64,000 nt of DNA. Source: Methylobacterium sp. GXS13. Lineage in GTDB: Bacteria; Pseudomonadota; Alphaproteobacteria; Rhizobiales; Beijerinckiaceae. The stretch is from positions 62,001 to 126,000 of the forward strand of contig NZ_LKKO01000058.1 of NCBI RefSeq assembly GCF_001455965.1, given 5' to 3'. Within the stretch, counting starts at the first letter, position 1, and the number at the start of each line of letters is the position of its first letter. The position numbers and the translations under genes were made by a program. Under the pieces are notes generated by a model. It was given only the letters and a program-made list of their open reading frames with translations. It was not told where the DNA came from and did no database searches. Shown piece by piece: positions 8,337 through 16,995 of this stretch.

Positions 8337-11300
8337 CTACTCCCCGCCCTCCTCCCCGCCCAGCGACCATTCCAGCACCCGCGCCAAGTGGTCGTAGGCG
8401 CCGTACTGGCTGGCATATTGCGGGTAGGGCCGGGCCGTATAGGCGGCCTCGCCGGTGAGGAAGCGGGCCACCAGTCCCTTCAGGCGGGTGGCGTGCTCGG
8501 CCACGATCGCCTCGACGCTACGCTCTTCGCCCCGGGGCGGCTTCACCGGGGTCGGGACGAACGGCTTCCGCCCGCCCGAGGCGTGGACGTAGAGTAGGTC
8601 CGGCGTGGTCTTCACCGAGGGCAGGCCGTCGAAGGCGCCGTGCATCAGCATCGCGGCTTCCAAGGTGAGCTGCGGCGAGAACCCCGAGAAGATCATCTTA
8701 GCCGAGGGCGGCGTGCCGGTCTTGTAATCGACGATGCAGGCGCTGCCGTCCGGGCGCAGCTCGATCCGGTCGGCCCGGGCGCGCAGGGTGAAGCTCTCGC
8801 GGCCCAGGGGGATCACCCAGCGCCCGGAGACCTCCGGGTGGATGCGGCGCAAGACCGGCCGGCGCTGCGCCTCCCATTCGAGATAGGCGGCGGCCATGCG
8901 CTCGTAGCGCGGCCACCACTCGGCGTAGAGGTTCGGATAGGTGTCGGCGATCTCGCCGAACGCGTTGATGGCGATGGCAGAGAGGGCTTCCCCTGGCCGC
9001 TGCGGCAGGCCCTCCGGATGGGCTTGGGCGAACTCCGCAAAGATGTCGTGCACCAGAGAGCCGCGGGTGGCGACGCTCGGCACCGCGGCCAGCGGCTCCA
9101 GGGGATCGAGCCCGAGCACGTGGCGGGCGAAGATGCTGTAGGGATCGCGCACCAGCGTCTCGATCTCGGTGACGCTGAGCGAGCGCGGAAACAGGGCCGG
9201 GTCCGGCTTCGGCGCCGGGCGCTTCAATCGCTTCTCGGGCGTTGCGGCGTCGAGGCGGGCGGCCAGACCGGTGAAGCGCCGTCCGGCCACCAGCACCGCC
9301 TCCCAATGGGCATCGCCGGACAGGGCACGCAGGCGCTGAATAAGCCGCGACGGCACCGTCGGCGAACCGTCGCGCTTGAGCGCCCGGGTGATCACCGCAT
9401 CGCGGCAGCCCAGCGCCTGCACGAAGTCGTGCGCCATCTGGCCGATCCGGCGCTCCGGCGGGTTGAGGCCGACCCGCTCGCGCATCGGCCGGTTGAGGAA
9501 CGCGTCGGTCAGGGTTCGCACCGGCCAGACACCCTCGTCGAGCCCGCCGAGCACGACCCGGTCCACGGATAGCAGCCGCGCCTCCAGCAGGCCGAGGATG
9601 CGCAGCCGCGGATGCGGCGCATCGCCGGAGCAGCCGACCAGGCGCTCCCGGGCGAGCGACGTGAAGAAGGTCGCGTAATCGGTGAATTGGCCCGGCATCA
9701 GGCCGGGCTCGGCCATCTCCAGATCGTCGAACAGGGCGTCGAGGCAGGACAGGGAGCCGTCCGCGGCCTCCTCCGGGGCGTCCTCCGAGCCGGCGAGCAG
9801 CCAGTCGCAGGCGGCGCGGTGCAGGGCAGCGGTTGCGACGAGATCACAGTCGCCCGCCCCATCCGGGCCCGGGAAGTCGGCGAAGACCTGCTCCAGCCGG
9901 GCGAGCAGATCCGCGGCGAGGTCCCAGTCGATGTCCTTCAGGCGGCGCTTGGCCCGGGGCCTGCGCTCCAGGGGCCCGACCCGCTCGGCGGCGAGCGCAG
10001 TCCGCAGGCCGGAAAAACCCGGGGCCGGGACAGGGCCGCGCAGTAGCCCGATCTCCAGGGCGGCGGCGCCGCGCACCACGTCGGGTCGGGGCAGGCCGAG
10101 GCGGACCATCGGATGCGACAGCAGCGCGATCAGCCGGGCCGGGATCGCGTCGGCCTGGTTGCGGGCGAGGTCGGCGGCCAGCTCCGCGGTGAGCCGGGCG
10201 AGCCGGCCCGCCGGGCTTCCGGCCAGCGCCAGCCCGGCCGAATCCTCGGCGACGATGCCCCAGCGCAGCAATTCCACCGCGACCCGCCCGGCGAGCCCGC
10301 GATCCGGCGTGACCAGGGCTGCGGTGGCACCGGGCACCTGAAGGGTTTCACGCAGCGCCAGCGCCGCGACCAGGGCCTCCTCCCGCTCGTCGGCGGCCTC
10401 GACCAGGGCCAGCCCGTCGAGGCCGGCCTCGGCGATCGCGTCCCGCTGGCCCGGGTCGAGATCGGCCCAGGCGTCGGTGGTGTCGGCCGGACGCAGGGCC
10501 TGCGACAGCAAAGCGGCCCGGGCCGCCTGCCCGGCATCGGGCTCGCCCAGAGTGGCGACGTCCGCGCGCGGCAAAGCGAGGTTGTCCGGTCCGAGCAGCC
10601 GGTGCAGCACCGCCTGGGGATGCCCGTGCGCGATCACCCGGGAAAACCCCTCGCCGGTGTCGATGCCGGACCAGCCGGCCTCGTCGAGGTCGAGATCCAG
10701 GCCGGGCAGGATGACGGCACCCCGGGGCAGCTTCGCCACGGCCGCGATCAGCCGCGCGGTGGCCGGCACGGAGCCGAGCGAGCCGGCGACAATCACTGGA
10801 TCCGTCGGCGCCGTCCGCGCCAGGCGCTGGCCCTCGGCGAGGACGAGGCCCCGGGCACGGGCGACCGGGTCGGACAGGCCGCGCTCGGCCAGGAGCTTCG
10901 GCCAGTTCTCGGCGGCGATCTTCACGAAATCCAGGGTCAGGCCGAAATAACGGGAATACTCGGCCTCCACGGCGGCGCCGATCTCAGACCAGGGCAGGCC
11001 CTCGACGGTGAGCGCATCCATCAGCCGCTCGAGATCGCCCGCAAGCCCGACCGCGTCGGCGGGTGAGGACGGCACCAGGAACGGCACCTCGGCGTCCAAA
11101 GGCAGCAGGGTGCGATCAACCGACTTCGCCCAGGCCTGGACGAGGCGGGCGAGGATCAGCCGGCGCTCCAGCGGCGGCATCGGCGTGCTGAGGGGATCGT
11201 TGTCCTCGAGCAGTGGCTCGGCGGCGAGGTCGAGCTCCGCCTCGTCGGCCTCGCCCAGGGGGATCATCCGCGGCAGCAGGGCCGCGTAGCCGGAGGCGCC

Positions 11301-11513
11301 CCGGTCGTGGGCCCGCTGACCGAGCCGTTCGGCCAGGATCGCACCCAGCCCCCGCGCCGCCCGCCGGGTCGGCAGGTAGATCGTGACCGCGGCGAGGGCC
11401 AGCGGATCCTCCGCCACCGGCCCGACCAGCCGGCCGGACAGCAGCGCCGCGGCGGGCGCCGGCAGGAACGGGACGCCCCGGGTGATGGTGAAGACGGCCT
11501 GCCGTTCTGACAT
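8337..11513 (-). CDS. addB: Double-strand break repair protein AddB
   Basis: A 1058-residue alphaproteobacterial-type AddB, the inactivated-helicase and nuclease subunit of the AddAB helicase-nuclease that resects DNA ends for RecA recombination. The N-terminus (residues 1-80) contains LPTRRAARGLGAILAERL, typical of this subfamily. The middle carries degenerate helicase domains (LRILGLLEARLLSVDRVVLGGLDEGVWP near 650). The C-terminal PD-(D/E)XK nuclease shows RADRIELRP followed by ACIVDYKTG, with D929 and K931 as metal-site residues. addA is normally immediately downstream, but here the gene ends against a palindromic repeat and convergent gcdH. The partner must therefore lie outside this stretch. 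Confidence 0.9.
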   Translation of the reverse strand: MSERQAVFTITRGVPFLPAPAAALLSGRLVGPVAEDPLALAAVTIYLPTRRAARGLGAILAERLGQRAHDRGASGYAALLPRMIPLGEADEAELDLAAEPLLEDNDPLSTPMPPLERRLILARLVQAWAKSVDRTLLPLDAEVPFLVPSSPADAVGLAGDLERLMDALTVEGLPWSEIGAAVEAEYSRYFGLTLDFVKIAAENWPKLLAERGLSDPVARARGLVLAEGQRLARTAPTDPVIVAGSLGSVPATARLIAAVAKLPRGAVILPGLDLDLDEAGWSGIDTGEGFSRVIAHGHPQAVLHRLLGPDNLALPRADVATLGEPDAGQAARAALLSQALRPADTTDAWADLDPGQRDAIAEAGLDGLALVEAADEREEALVAALALRETLQVPGATAALVTPDRGLAGRVAVELLRWGIVAEDSAGLALAGSPAGRLARLTAELAADLARNQADAIPARLIALLSHPMVRLGLPRPDVVRGAAALEIGLLRGPVPAPGFSGLRTALAAERVGPLERRPRAKRRLKDIDWDLAADLLARLEQVFADFPGPDGAGDCDLVATAALHRAACDWLLAGSEDAPEEAADGSLSCLDALFDDLEMAEPGLMPGQFTDYATFFTSLARERLVGCSGDAPHPRLRILGLLEARLLSVDRVVLGGLDEGVWPVRTLTDAFLNRPMRERVGLNPPERRIGQMAHDFVQALGCRDAVITRALKRDGSPTVPSRLIQRLRALSGDAHWEAVLVAGRRFTGLAARLDAATPEKRLKRPAPKPDPALFPRSLSVTEIETLVRDPYSIFARHVLGLDPLEPLAAVPSVATRGSLVHDIFAEFAQAHPEGLPQRPGEALSAIAINAFGEIADTYPNLYAEWWPRYERMAAAYLEWEAQRRPVLRRIHPEVSGRWVIPLGRESFTLRARADRIELRPDGSACIVDYKTGTPPSAKMIFSGFSPQLTLEAAMLMHGAFDGLPSVKTTPDLLYVHASGGRKPFVPTPVKPPRGEERSVEAIVAEHATRLKGLVARFLTGEAAYTARPYPQYASQYGAYDHLARVLEWSLGGEEGGE

Positions 11514-11577
11514 GGGGCGCCTTGTACGCGCGCGCGAAGGACCGGGACAGGGGCGTGCGACGCTGGCGAGCGCACGC

Positions 11578-11670
11578 CGTCATTGCGAGCACAGCGGAGC
11601 AACCCAGTAAAACGACTACATTCCGAGAGCGCGCGCTGCCCTGGGTTGCTTCGCTGCGCTCGCAATGACG
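11578..11670. repeat. Palindromic intergenic repeat, CGTCATTGCGAGC family, copy 1
   Basis: A 93-base element bounded by perfect 13-base inverted arms (CGTCATTGCGAGC at 11578-11590, reverse complement at 11658-11670). The imperfect pairing continues inward (GCGGAGCAACCCAG opposite CTGGGTTGCTTCGC). A second copy with the same arms occurs at 59020-59111. It lies between the starts/ends of addB and tcuA. Confidence 0.85.
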
Positions 11671-11684
11671 GGGGAAACGGAAGC

Positions 11685-13184
11685 CTACGTCCCTCGCACG
11701 GTCGCCGCGGCGCCGTAGCCCGCCCGCCGCCCGAAGACGACGCCAGAGGTCAGGCCCGATCCGCCGGGATAGCCGTTGAAGAACACGCCGCCGACCATCT
11801 CGCCACAGGCGTAGAGCCCGGGGATCTCGCTGCCGTCCTCGCGCCGGACCCCGCCGCCCGCGCCGACCTCGACGCCGCCATACGTGAAGGTGATGCCGCC
11901 GGTGACCGGGTAGGCCTTGAACGGACCGGTCTCGATCGTCTGCGCCCAGTTCGACTTCGGCAGGGCGAGACCCTTGGTGCCCCGGCCGTCCTTCACGGTG
12001 GGGTCGAACGGCACGGCCTCGTCCACGGCGGCATTGAAATCCGCGATGGTGCGCTTGGCCGCCGCCCGGTCGATGCCGTCGAGCTTGTCCAAGAGATCGT
12101 CGAGCGTATCGGCCTCGACGAAATGGGCGTCGTGGAACCGGTATTCGCTGTAGAGCAGGTGATCGACCTTGGCGTCGAAGATCTGCCAGGCGATATGGCC
12201 GGGCTGCTCCATGATCGAGCGGCCGAACTGGGCGTAGGTGTAGTTGCGGAAGTTCTTGCCCTCGTCGACGAACCGCTGCCCGTCGGCGTTGAGCATCAGG
12301 CCCAGGAAATAGCAGATCTTGCGGTAGTGCTTCCGCTCGCCGTGGGGCAGCTCGAGATTGCCGAAATCGGGGGTGTGCAGGTCCATCGGCGTTGCGTGGC
12401 AGCCGCCGTAGAAGCCGTGCGGCTTGGCGCCCAGCGCGAGCGCCATCTCCAGCCCGTCGCCGCGATTGTGCGGCGTGCCGCGCACCCGAGCCTTGTCCCA
12501 ACCCGCGCCGATGAAGCGGGTGCGCAGGGCGGGGTTCGACTCGAAGCCGCCGCAGGCCAGGATCACGGCCTTGGCCCGGAACGCGCCTTGAGGCGTCTCC
12601 ACGCCGGTGACGCGGTCCCCCTCGACGATCAGCCCGGTCGCCGGGCAGCCGTAGCGGATTTCGCCGCCGGCCCTGGTGAAGGCCTCCAGCTCGGCCCGAG
12701 CGAGCCCGAAACCCTCGTCGTGGGTGGCCAGCGTCAGGCCACCCCAGAACACGAAGCGCCCGTCCTTCTCGAAGGATTGCCGGGAATAGATCGGCTCGAA
12801 CTTCACGCCTTGCGTCGAGAGCCAGCGCAGGGCCGCGCCGCTCTCGTCGATCAGGATGCGCTGCTCGCGCGACAGCGGCCGGCCGTCGTTGAAGCCGAGC
12901 AGGTCGGACTCGAAGGTTTGGGCCGTGTACGCGCCGAAATCGGTGCGCGGCAGGCGCGGATCCTCCGGGTCGGCCAGCAGCGGAAGCAGGTCGTTGTTGC
13001 CCTGGTAGACGAACCGCATGGCGCCGGCCGTGTAAGCGGTGTTGCCACCGGCGAGATCCGGCTCGGCCTTCTCGATCATCAGCACCGAGGCGCCGCGCTC
13101 GAGGGCGGCGAGGCCGGCGCTCATGGCGGCGTTGCCGGAGCCGACCACCACGACATCCCACGATCCGTCCGGACGATCCTGCAT
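11685..13184 (-). CDS. tcuA: FAD-dependent tricarballylate dehydrogenase (TcuA-like)
   Basis: A 499-residue flavoprotein of the fumarate reductase/succinate dehydrogenase flavoprotein family, most like TcuA, which oxidises tricarballylate to cis-aconitate. The N-terminal dinucleotide fold reads DVVVVGSGNAAMSAGLAALE (about residues 10-29), followed by the acidic end of beta-2 (IEKAE). A C-terminal flavin signature (YACGEMVGGVFFNGYPGGSGL) lies near 465. The start at 13184 was chosen because the preceding ~48 codons are non-conserved and overlap the regulatory region. It diverges from a GntR regulator. Two organic-anion transporters lie beyond that, which supports a tricarboxylate role. TcuB, the redox partner in Salmonella, is not adjacent. 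Confidence 0.8.
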   Translation of the reverse strand: MQDRPDGSWDVVVVGSGNAAMSAGLAALERGASVLMIEKAEPDLAGGNTAYTAGAMRFVYQGNNDLLPLLADPEDPRLPRTDFGAYTAQTFESDLLGFNDGRPLSREQRILIDESGAALRWLSTQGVKFEPIYSRQSFEKDGRFVFWGGLTLATHDEGFGLARAELEAFTRAGGEIRYGCPATGLIVEGDRVTGVETPQGAFRAKAVILACGGFESNPALRTRFIGAGWDKARVRGTPHNRGDGLEMALALGAKPHGFYGGCHATPMDLHTPDFGNLELPHGERKHYRKICYFLGLMLNADGQRFVDEGKNFRNYTYAQFGRSIMEQPGHIAWQIFDAKVDHLLYSEYRFHDAHFVEADTLDDLLDKLDGIDRAAAKRTIADFNAAVDEAVPFDPTVKDGRGTKGLALPKSNWAQTIETGPFKAYPVTGGITFTYGGVEVGAGGGVRREDGSEIPGLYACGEMVGGVFFNGYPGGSGLTSGVVFGRRAGYGAAATVRGT

Positions 13185-13216
13185 CCCCGCCTCCACCGCT
13201 CCGCCATGTTTGCAAA

Positions 13217-13238
13217 ATTGTATACGCTCGCATGCAAT
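13217..13238. promoter_or_regulatory. Candidate GntR/FCD operator between tcuA and its regulator
   Basis: An imperfect palindrome with ATTGTATAC and GCATGCAAT half-sites matches at 7 of 9 positions around a 4-base spacer. It sits in the 115-base divergent intergenic region, 33 bases upstream of the tcuA start. ATTGTATAC-type half-sites are common for FCD-class GntR regulators. The assignment rests on position and symmetry only. Confidence 0.45.
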
Positions 13239-13299
13239 ACTTCGCAAGCGTTCCGGACGGCGTGGTTTCGGGCTAAGCCCCGGTCGAGGAGAGCCTGGC

Positions 13300-13953
13300 A
13301 TGAAAGCGAGTGAGTCGGAGCGCTCCAACGGCGTCGCCGCCTATGAGCGGCTGCTGCGGGCGATCGAGGAGGGCGAGCTCGCCCCCGGCAGCCGCCTGCG
13401 CGAGGCGGAGCTGGCCGAGCGCTTCGCGATCAGCCGCACGCCGGTGCGCGAAGCGCTGGGCCGCCTGGAGGCGCAGGGCCTCGTCGCGCACGAGCCGCAC
13501 CGGGGCGCCAGCGTGGCGCAGCTCGATTACGGCCAGGTCAGCGAGCTCTACGACATGCGCGAGGTGCTGGAAGGCACGGCCGCCCGGCTCGCCGCGATCC
13601 ACGCGAGCGCGGTCGAGACCGAGATCCTGGAGGAGATGATCGCCCGCGACCGGACGCTCACCGGCGACGCGGCGGCCCTGGCCCGCAACAACCGGCTGTT
13701 CCACCGGCAGATCCACGCGGCGGCGCGCAACCGCTTCCTGCAGAGCACGTTGGAGACGATGCGGCTGTCGCTGGTGCTTCTGCCCGGCGCCACGACGCTG
13801 GCGGCTCCCGACCGTGCCGGCGAGTCCCTCGACGAGCATGCCGCGATCATCGCGGCGATCCGGGCCCATGACGGCGACGGCGCCGAGGCGGCGGCGCGCG
13901 CCCATATCCGCGCCGCCTTCAAGGCGCGGATCCGGATCTGGCAGGGGGTGTAG
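13300..13953 (+). CDS. GntR-family (FCD subfamily) transcriptional regulator
   Basis: A 217-residue DNA-binding regulator. Residues ~12-75 form a winged helix-turn-helix with the family hallmark LREAELAERFAISRTPVREALGRLEAQGLV. Residues ~80-210 form an all-helical FCD effector domain, with metal-binding-type residues visible as LFHRQIH near 135 and SLDEHAAIIAAI near 180. FCD domains often bind citrate-like acids. The regulator is divergent from tcuA, with a palindromic site between them, so it probably represses this cluster until a tricarboxylate is present. GAGGAGA eight bases upstream supports the ATG. Its 3' end lies 7 bases from the convergent MFS gene. Confidence 0.88.
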   Translation: MKASESERSNGVAAYERLLRAIEEGELAPGSRLREAELAERFAISRTPVREALGRLEAQGLVAHEPHRGASVAQLDYGQVSELYDMREVLEGTAARLAAIHASAVETEILEEMIARDRTLTGDAAALARNNRLFHRQIHAAARNRFLQSTLETMRLSLVLLPGATTLAAPDRAGESLDEHAAIIAAIRAHDGDGAEAAARAHIRAAFKARIRIWQGV

Positions 13954-13960
13954 GCTGCCC

Positions 13961-15268
13961 TTAGGCGTGGGCCGGAACCCGTGCCTCCCGCGGACCGCTC
14001 CGGAACAGGCTGAGCGTCGCGACGATCCCGCAGGCGGCCGCCGCCATCAGCCAGTAGCTCGGGGCCGCGCGATCGCCGGTCTGCTCGATCAGATAGGTCG
14101 AGACCATCGGGGTGGCGGTGCCGAACAGGGCCGTAGCGAGGCTGTAGGCCAGCGAGAAACCGCTGGCGCGCACATGCTTCGGGACGACCTCCGACAGCGC
14201 GACGATCATCGCGCCGTTGTAGACGCCGAAGAAGAACGAGAACCACAGCTCGACGCCGAGCATCTTGCCGAAGGTCGGATCGGCCACGAGCCAGTGCAGG
14301 GCCGGATAAGTGGTCAGCAGCGACAGGACGGAGACCGTCAGCAGCACGGGCTTGCGCCCGACCGCGTCCGAGAGCGCGCCGCCGACTGGCAACCAGATGA
14401 AGTTGGTGATCGCCACGCACAGGGTGACGATCAGGCTGTCGGTCTCGGTGAGCTTGAGGACGGTCTTGCCGAAGGTCGGGGTGTAGACGGTGATCATGTA
14501 GAAGGTCACCGTCGTCATGGTCGACAGCATCATGCCGAGCAGCACGATCCGCCAGTTGGCGGCCACCGTGGTGAGGATCTCGCGCGTGCCAGGGTGATGG
14601 GTCCGCTGGGCGAATTCCTGGGTCTCCTGCAGGGAGCGCCGGATGAAGAAGATGAACGGCACGATCAGGCAGCCGATGAAGAACGGAATGCGCCAGCCGA
14701 AATCGCCGATCTGCTCCTTGGTCAGGTAGGCGTTGAGCCCGTAGCCGATCACGGCCGCGACCATGATCGCCACCTGCTGGCTGGCCGACTGGAACGACGT
14801 GTAGAAACCCTTCCGCCCCGGCGTGGCGATCTCGAACAGGTAGATCGAGACGCCGCCGATTTCGACGCCGGCGGAGAAGCCTTGCAGCAGGCGCCCGGCC
14901 AGCACGATCAGGGGCGCGGCGACGCCGATCGTCCCGTAGCTGGGGCAGAAGGCGATCAGCACCGTGCCGCTTGCCATGATCGCCAGGGTGACGATCAGCC
15001 CCTTCCGGCGCCCGATCCGGTCGATATAGGCGCCGAGCACGATCGCCCCGAGGGGTCGCATCAGCGCGCCGAGCCAGAACGTGCCGAAGGTCAGCAGCAG
15101 CTCGGTGGTCTCGTTGCCCGAGGGGAAGAACGCCCGCGAAATATAGCTGGCGTAGAACCCGAACAGGAAGAAGTCGAACATCTCCAGGAAGTTTCCGCTC
15201 GTCGAGCGGAGGATCGCCCCGATCCTGGATTGCAGGGTCGCCTCGACGGCGCCCGGATCACCGGCCAT
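13961..15268 (-). CDS. tcuC: MFS tricarballylate/citrate-proton symporter (TcuC/CitA-like)
   Basis: A 435-residue major facilitator of the metabolite:H+ symporter family (12 helices). Signatures: SGNFLEMFDFFLFGFYASYI at the N-terminus, the loop 2-3 motif GAYIDRIGRRKGL near residue 100, and GRLLQGFSAGVEIGGVSIYL near 150. These match the CitA/TcuC branch that imports citrate or tricarballylate. It lies 24 bases downstream of the 2-hydroxycarboxylate transporter on the same strand, so the two transporters probably form one transcript. This gene and the GntR regulator converge head-on. The exact substrate is inferred from the neighbouring TcuA-like enzyme. Confidence 0.78.
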   Translation of the reverse strand: MAGDPGAVEATLQSRIGAILRSTSGNFLEMFDFFLFGFYASYISRAFFPSGNETTELLLTFGTFWLGALMRPLGAIVLGAYIDRIGRRKGLIVTLAIMASGTVLIAFCPSYGTIGVAAPLIVLAGRLLQGFSAGVEIGGVSIYLFEIATPGRKGFYTSFQSASQQVAIMVAAVIGYGLNAYLTKEQIGDFGWRIPFFIGCLIVPFIFFIRRSLQETQEFAQRTHHPGTREILTTVAANWRIVLLGMMLSTMTTVTFYMITVYTPTFGKTVLKLTETDSLIVTLCVAITNFIWLPVGGALSDAVGRKPVLLTVSVLSLLTTYPALHWLVADPTFGKMLGVELWFSFFFGVYNGAMIVALSEVVPKHVRASGFSLAYSLATALFGTATPMVSTYLIEQTGDRAAPSYWLMAAAACGIVATLSLFRSGPREARVPAHA

Positions 15269-15292
15269 GACGTAACGCTCTCGATTTCACGC

Positions 15293-16675
15293 TCAAACTC
15301 CGATCCATTTCATCGCGATGATCGTCCCGGTCACGGTCAGCGCGCCGCCGATCCGGGTTGCGATCTGGGCGAAGGGCATCAACGCCATGCGGTTGGCCGC
15401 CGTGAGGATCGCCACGTCGCCGGTGCCGCCCTGGCCGCTGTGGCAGGCGTTCACGATGGCGGTCTCGATCGGGTACATCCCGAGCGCCCGGCCGACGAGG
15501 AAGCCGGTGATCATCAGCGTGGACACGGTCGACACAATGGTAATCAGGTTGACCAGGGTGAAGGCCGCCATCAGCTCGTTCCAGGGCGTGAGCGCCACCC
15601 CGATGGCGAAGAGCAGCGGGTAGGTCATCGAGACCTGGACGAACTTATAGACCACGAAGCCGCCGGCCTGGAGATGGGGCGACACGGCGCTGCCGAGCTT
15701 GGCGAACACCGCCAGGAACAGCATCGCCACCGGCGCCGGCAGGCCGACGAGGTGGTGGGCGATGACCCCGAGCAGGTAGAGGGTGATCGCCGTGAGCCCG
15801 GCCGCGCCGATCGTGGCGGCGTCGATCTGGCCCCTCGCCGCCTCGGACCGGGCCTGGGCATCGCTCGATGCCATGCCCTCGGCACCGGGCTGGAGGCGGC
15901 CCTCGCCGGTGAGGTGGGGATAGCGCTTGCCCACGTAGTTGAGGGTGCCGGAGAAGATGATCGCGGTGAGCGAGCCCAGCATCACCGGCGGCAGCACCTG
16001 AGCGAAGACGACGCCCTGCTGCTGGCCCAGGATCGCGGCGTAGCCGATCGAGAGCGGGATCGCGCCCTCGCCGACGCCGCCGGCCATGATCGGCACCACG
16101 ATGAAGAAGAAGGTCTTGTAGGGGCCGAGCCCGAGGGCCGTGCCGATCAATGTGCCGACGATGGCGGCCGCCACCGAGCCCGCCGCGAGGGGGGCGAAGA
16201 TCTTGAGGAAGCCCTTGACCAGGACGTCGCGATCCATGCCGAGGATCGAGCCGACGATGATCGTGGCGATGTAGATGTAGAGGAAGTTGGTGAACTTCGT
16301 GAAATCGAAGATCGCCTTCTCCATCTGCGGCGGGATCAGCTTGTAATAGACCAGGGCCGACGGAATGAAGGTCGCGAAGATCGCGCCCGCGCCGATGTTG
16401 CGCAGGATCGGGAGCCGCTTGCCGATCTCGGCGCAGGTGAAGCCGCCCATCACCAGGACGGCGATCATGGTCGGCCCGTCCGGCTTGACCTCGCCCTCCT
16501 GGACCATGACCACCAGCAGGATCGCCAAGATGACGTAGAGCGGCAGCGGGATGATGCCGATCTTGATGTCGACGAGGCGCCACCAGCTCTCCGGCCAGAA
16601 CCGGCCCGCGCGGCGCTCAGCCAGGGCGCTCTCGGCCGGGGCTGGGACGGGGCTGGTCGAGGCGGAACTGGTCAT
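15293..16675 (-). CDS. 2-hydroxycarboxylate transporter family symporter (CitS/CitN-like)
   Basis: A 460-residue symporter of the 2HCT family, whose known members carry citrate, malate or lactate with Na+ or H+. The two reentrant-loop GGxG motifs that define the family are present: PIMAGGVGEGAIPLSIGYA near residue 200 and CHSGQGGTGDVAILTAANRM near 425. About eleven helices are separated by a hydrophilic middle loop near residue 265. It is a second, evolutionarily unrelated uptake route for the same substrate class as the adjacent MFS symporter. Transcription probably starts in the 320-base gap upstream. Confidence 0.85.
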   Translation of the reverse strand: MTSSASTSPVPAPAESALAERRAGRFWPESWWRLVDIKIGIIPLPLYVILAILLVVMVQEGEVKPDGPTMIAVLVMGGFTCAEIGKRLPILRNIGAGAIFATFIPSALVYYKLIPPQMEKAIFDFTKFTNFLYIYIATIIVGSILGMDRDVLVKGFLKIFAPLAAGSVAAAIVGTLIGTALGLGPYKTFFFIVVPIMAGGVGEGAIPLSIGYAAILGQQQGVVFAQVLPPVMLGSLTAIIFSGTLNYVGKRYPHLTGEGRLQPGAEGMASSDAQARSEAARGQIDAATIGAAGLTAITLYLLGVIAHHLVGLPAPVAMLFLAVFAKLGSAVSPHLQAGGFVVYKFVQVSMTYPLLFAIGVALTPWNELMAAFTLVNLITIVSTVSTLMITGFLVGRALGMYPIETAIVNACHSGQGGTGDVAILTAANRMALMPFAQIATRIGGALTVTGTIIAMKWIGV

Positions 16676-16995
16676 CGGCTTCCTCCGGACTTCCGACCAC
16701 GCGCGGGCCCTTCCGGCCTTCGCCGCGCGGCCCCGGTCGCCACGACGTCGCGGCCTGGAGGATCCCGCGCGGTCGGCGGAGATAAAGTCACATCCGGCGT
16801 ATCAGCGCCCGCGGAGAGCGGCAACGCGATCCGCGGAACAAAGGGCCCGACCTGTATTGAGGACCGGGATTAAACCGATCTGTTCAGTTCTCACGCACAC
16901 ACGCACGCGACAAGGCCCGGCGCAGGGCCGGGCCTTGGACGGCAAACCGCATGTGTCCGGCGCGGGAATCGAAGCCCGGGCGCCGGGTCCGCGTA
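16676..16995. other. Intergenic gap between 2HCT gene and first porin
   Basis: This 320-base gap must hold the promoter of the 2HCT-tcuC transcript (minus strand), although no clear -35/-10 pair is visible. The distal part holds the hairpin described separately at 16912-16936. No coding sequence with family resemblance was seen. Confidence 0.5.
16912..16936 (-). terminator. Hairpin downstream of porin 1
   Basis: AAGGCCCGGC pairs perfectly with GCCGGGCCTT around a 5-base loop, 60 bases after the porin stop codon. The same stem recurs behind porin 3. The U-tract is short here, so termination strength is uncertain. Confidence 0.6.

Noticed and set aside
13814..16873. 1019-codon open frame on the plus strand over the transporter genes
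   Set aside because: It is antisense to the two transporter genes, and its translation is Arg/Asp/Gln-rich with no domain.
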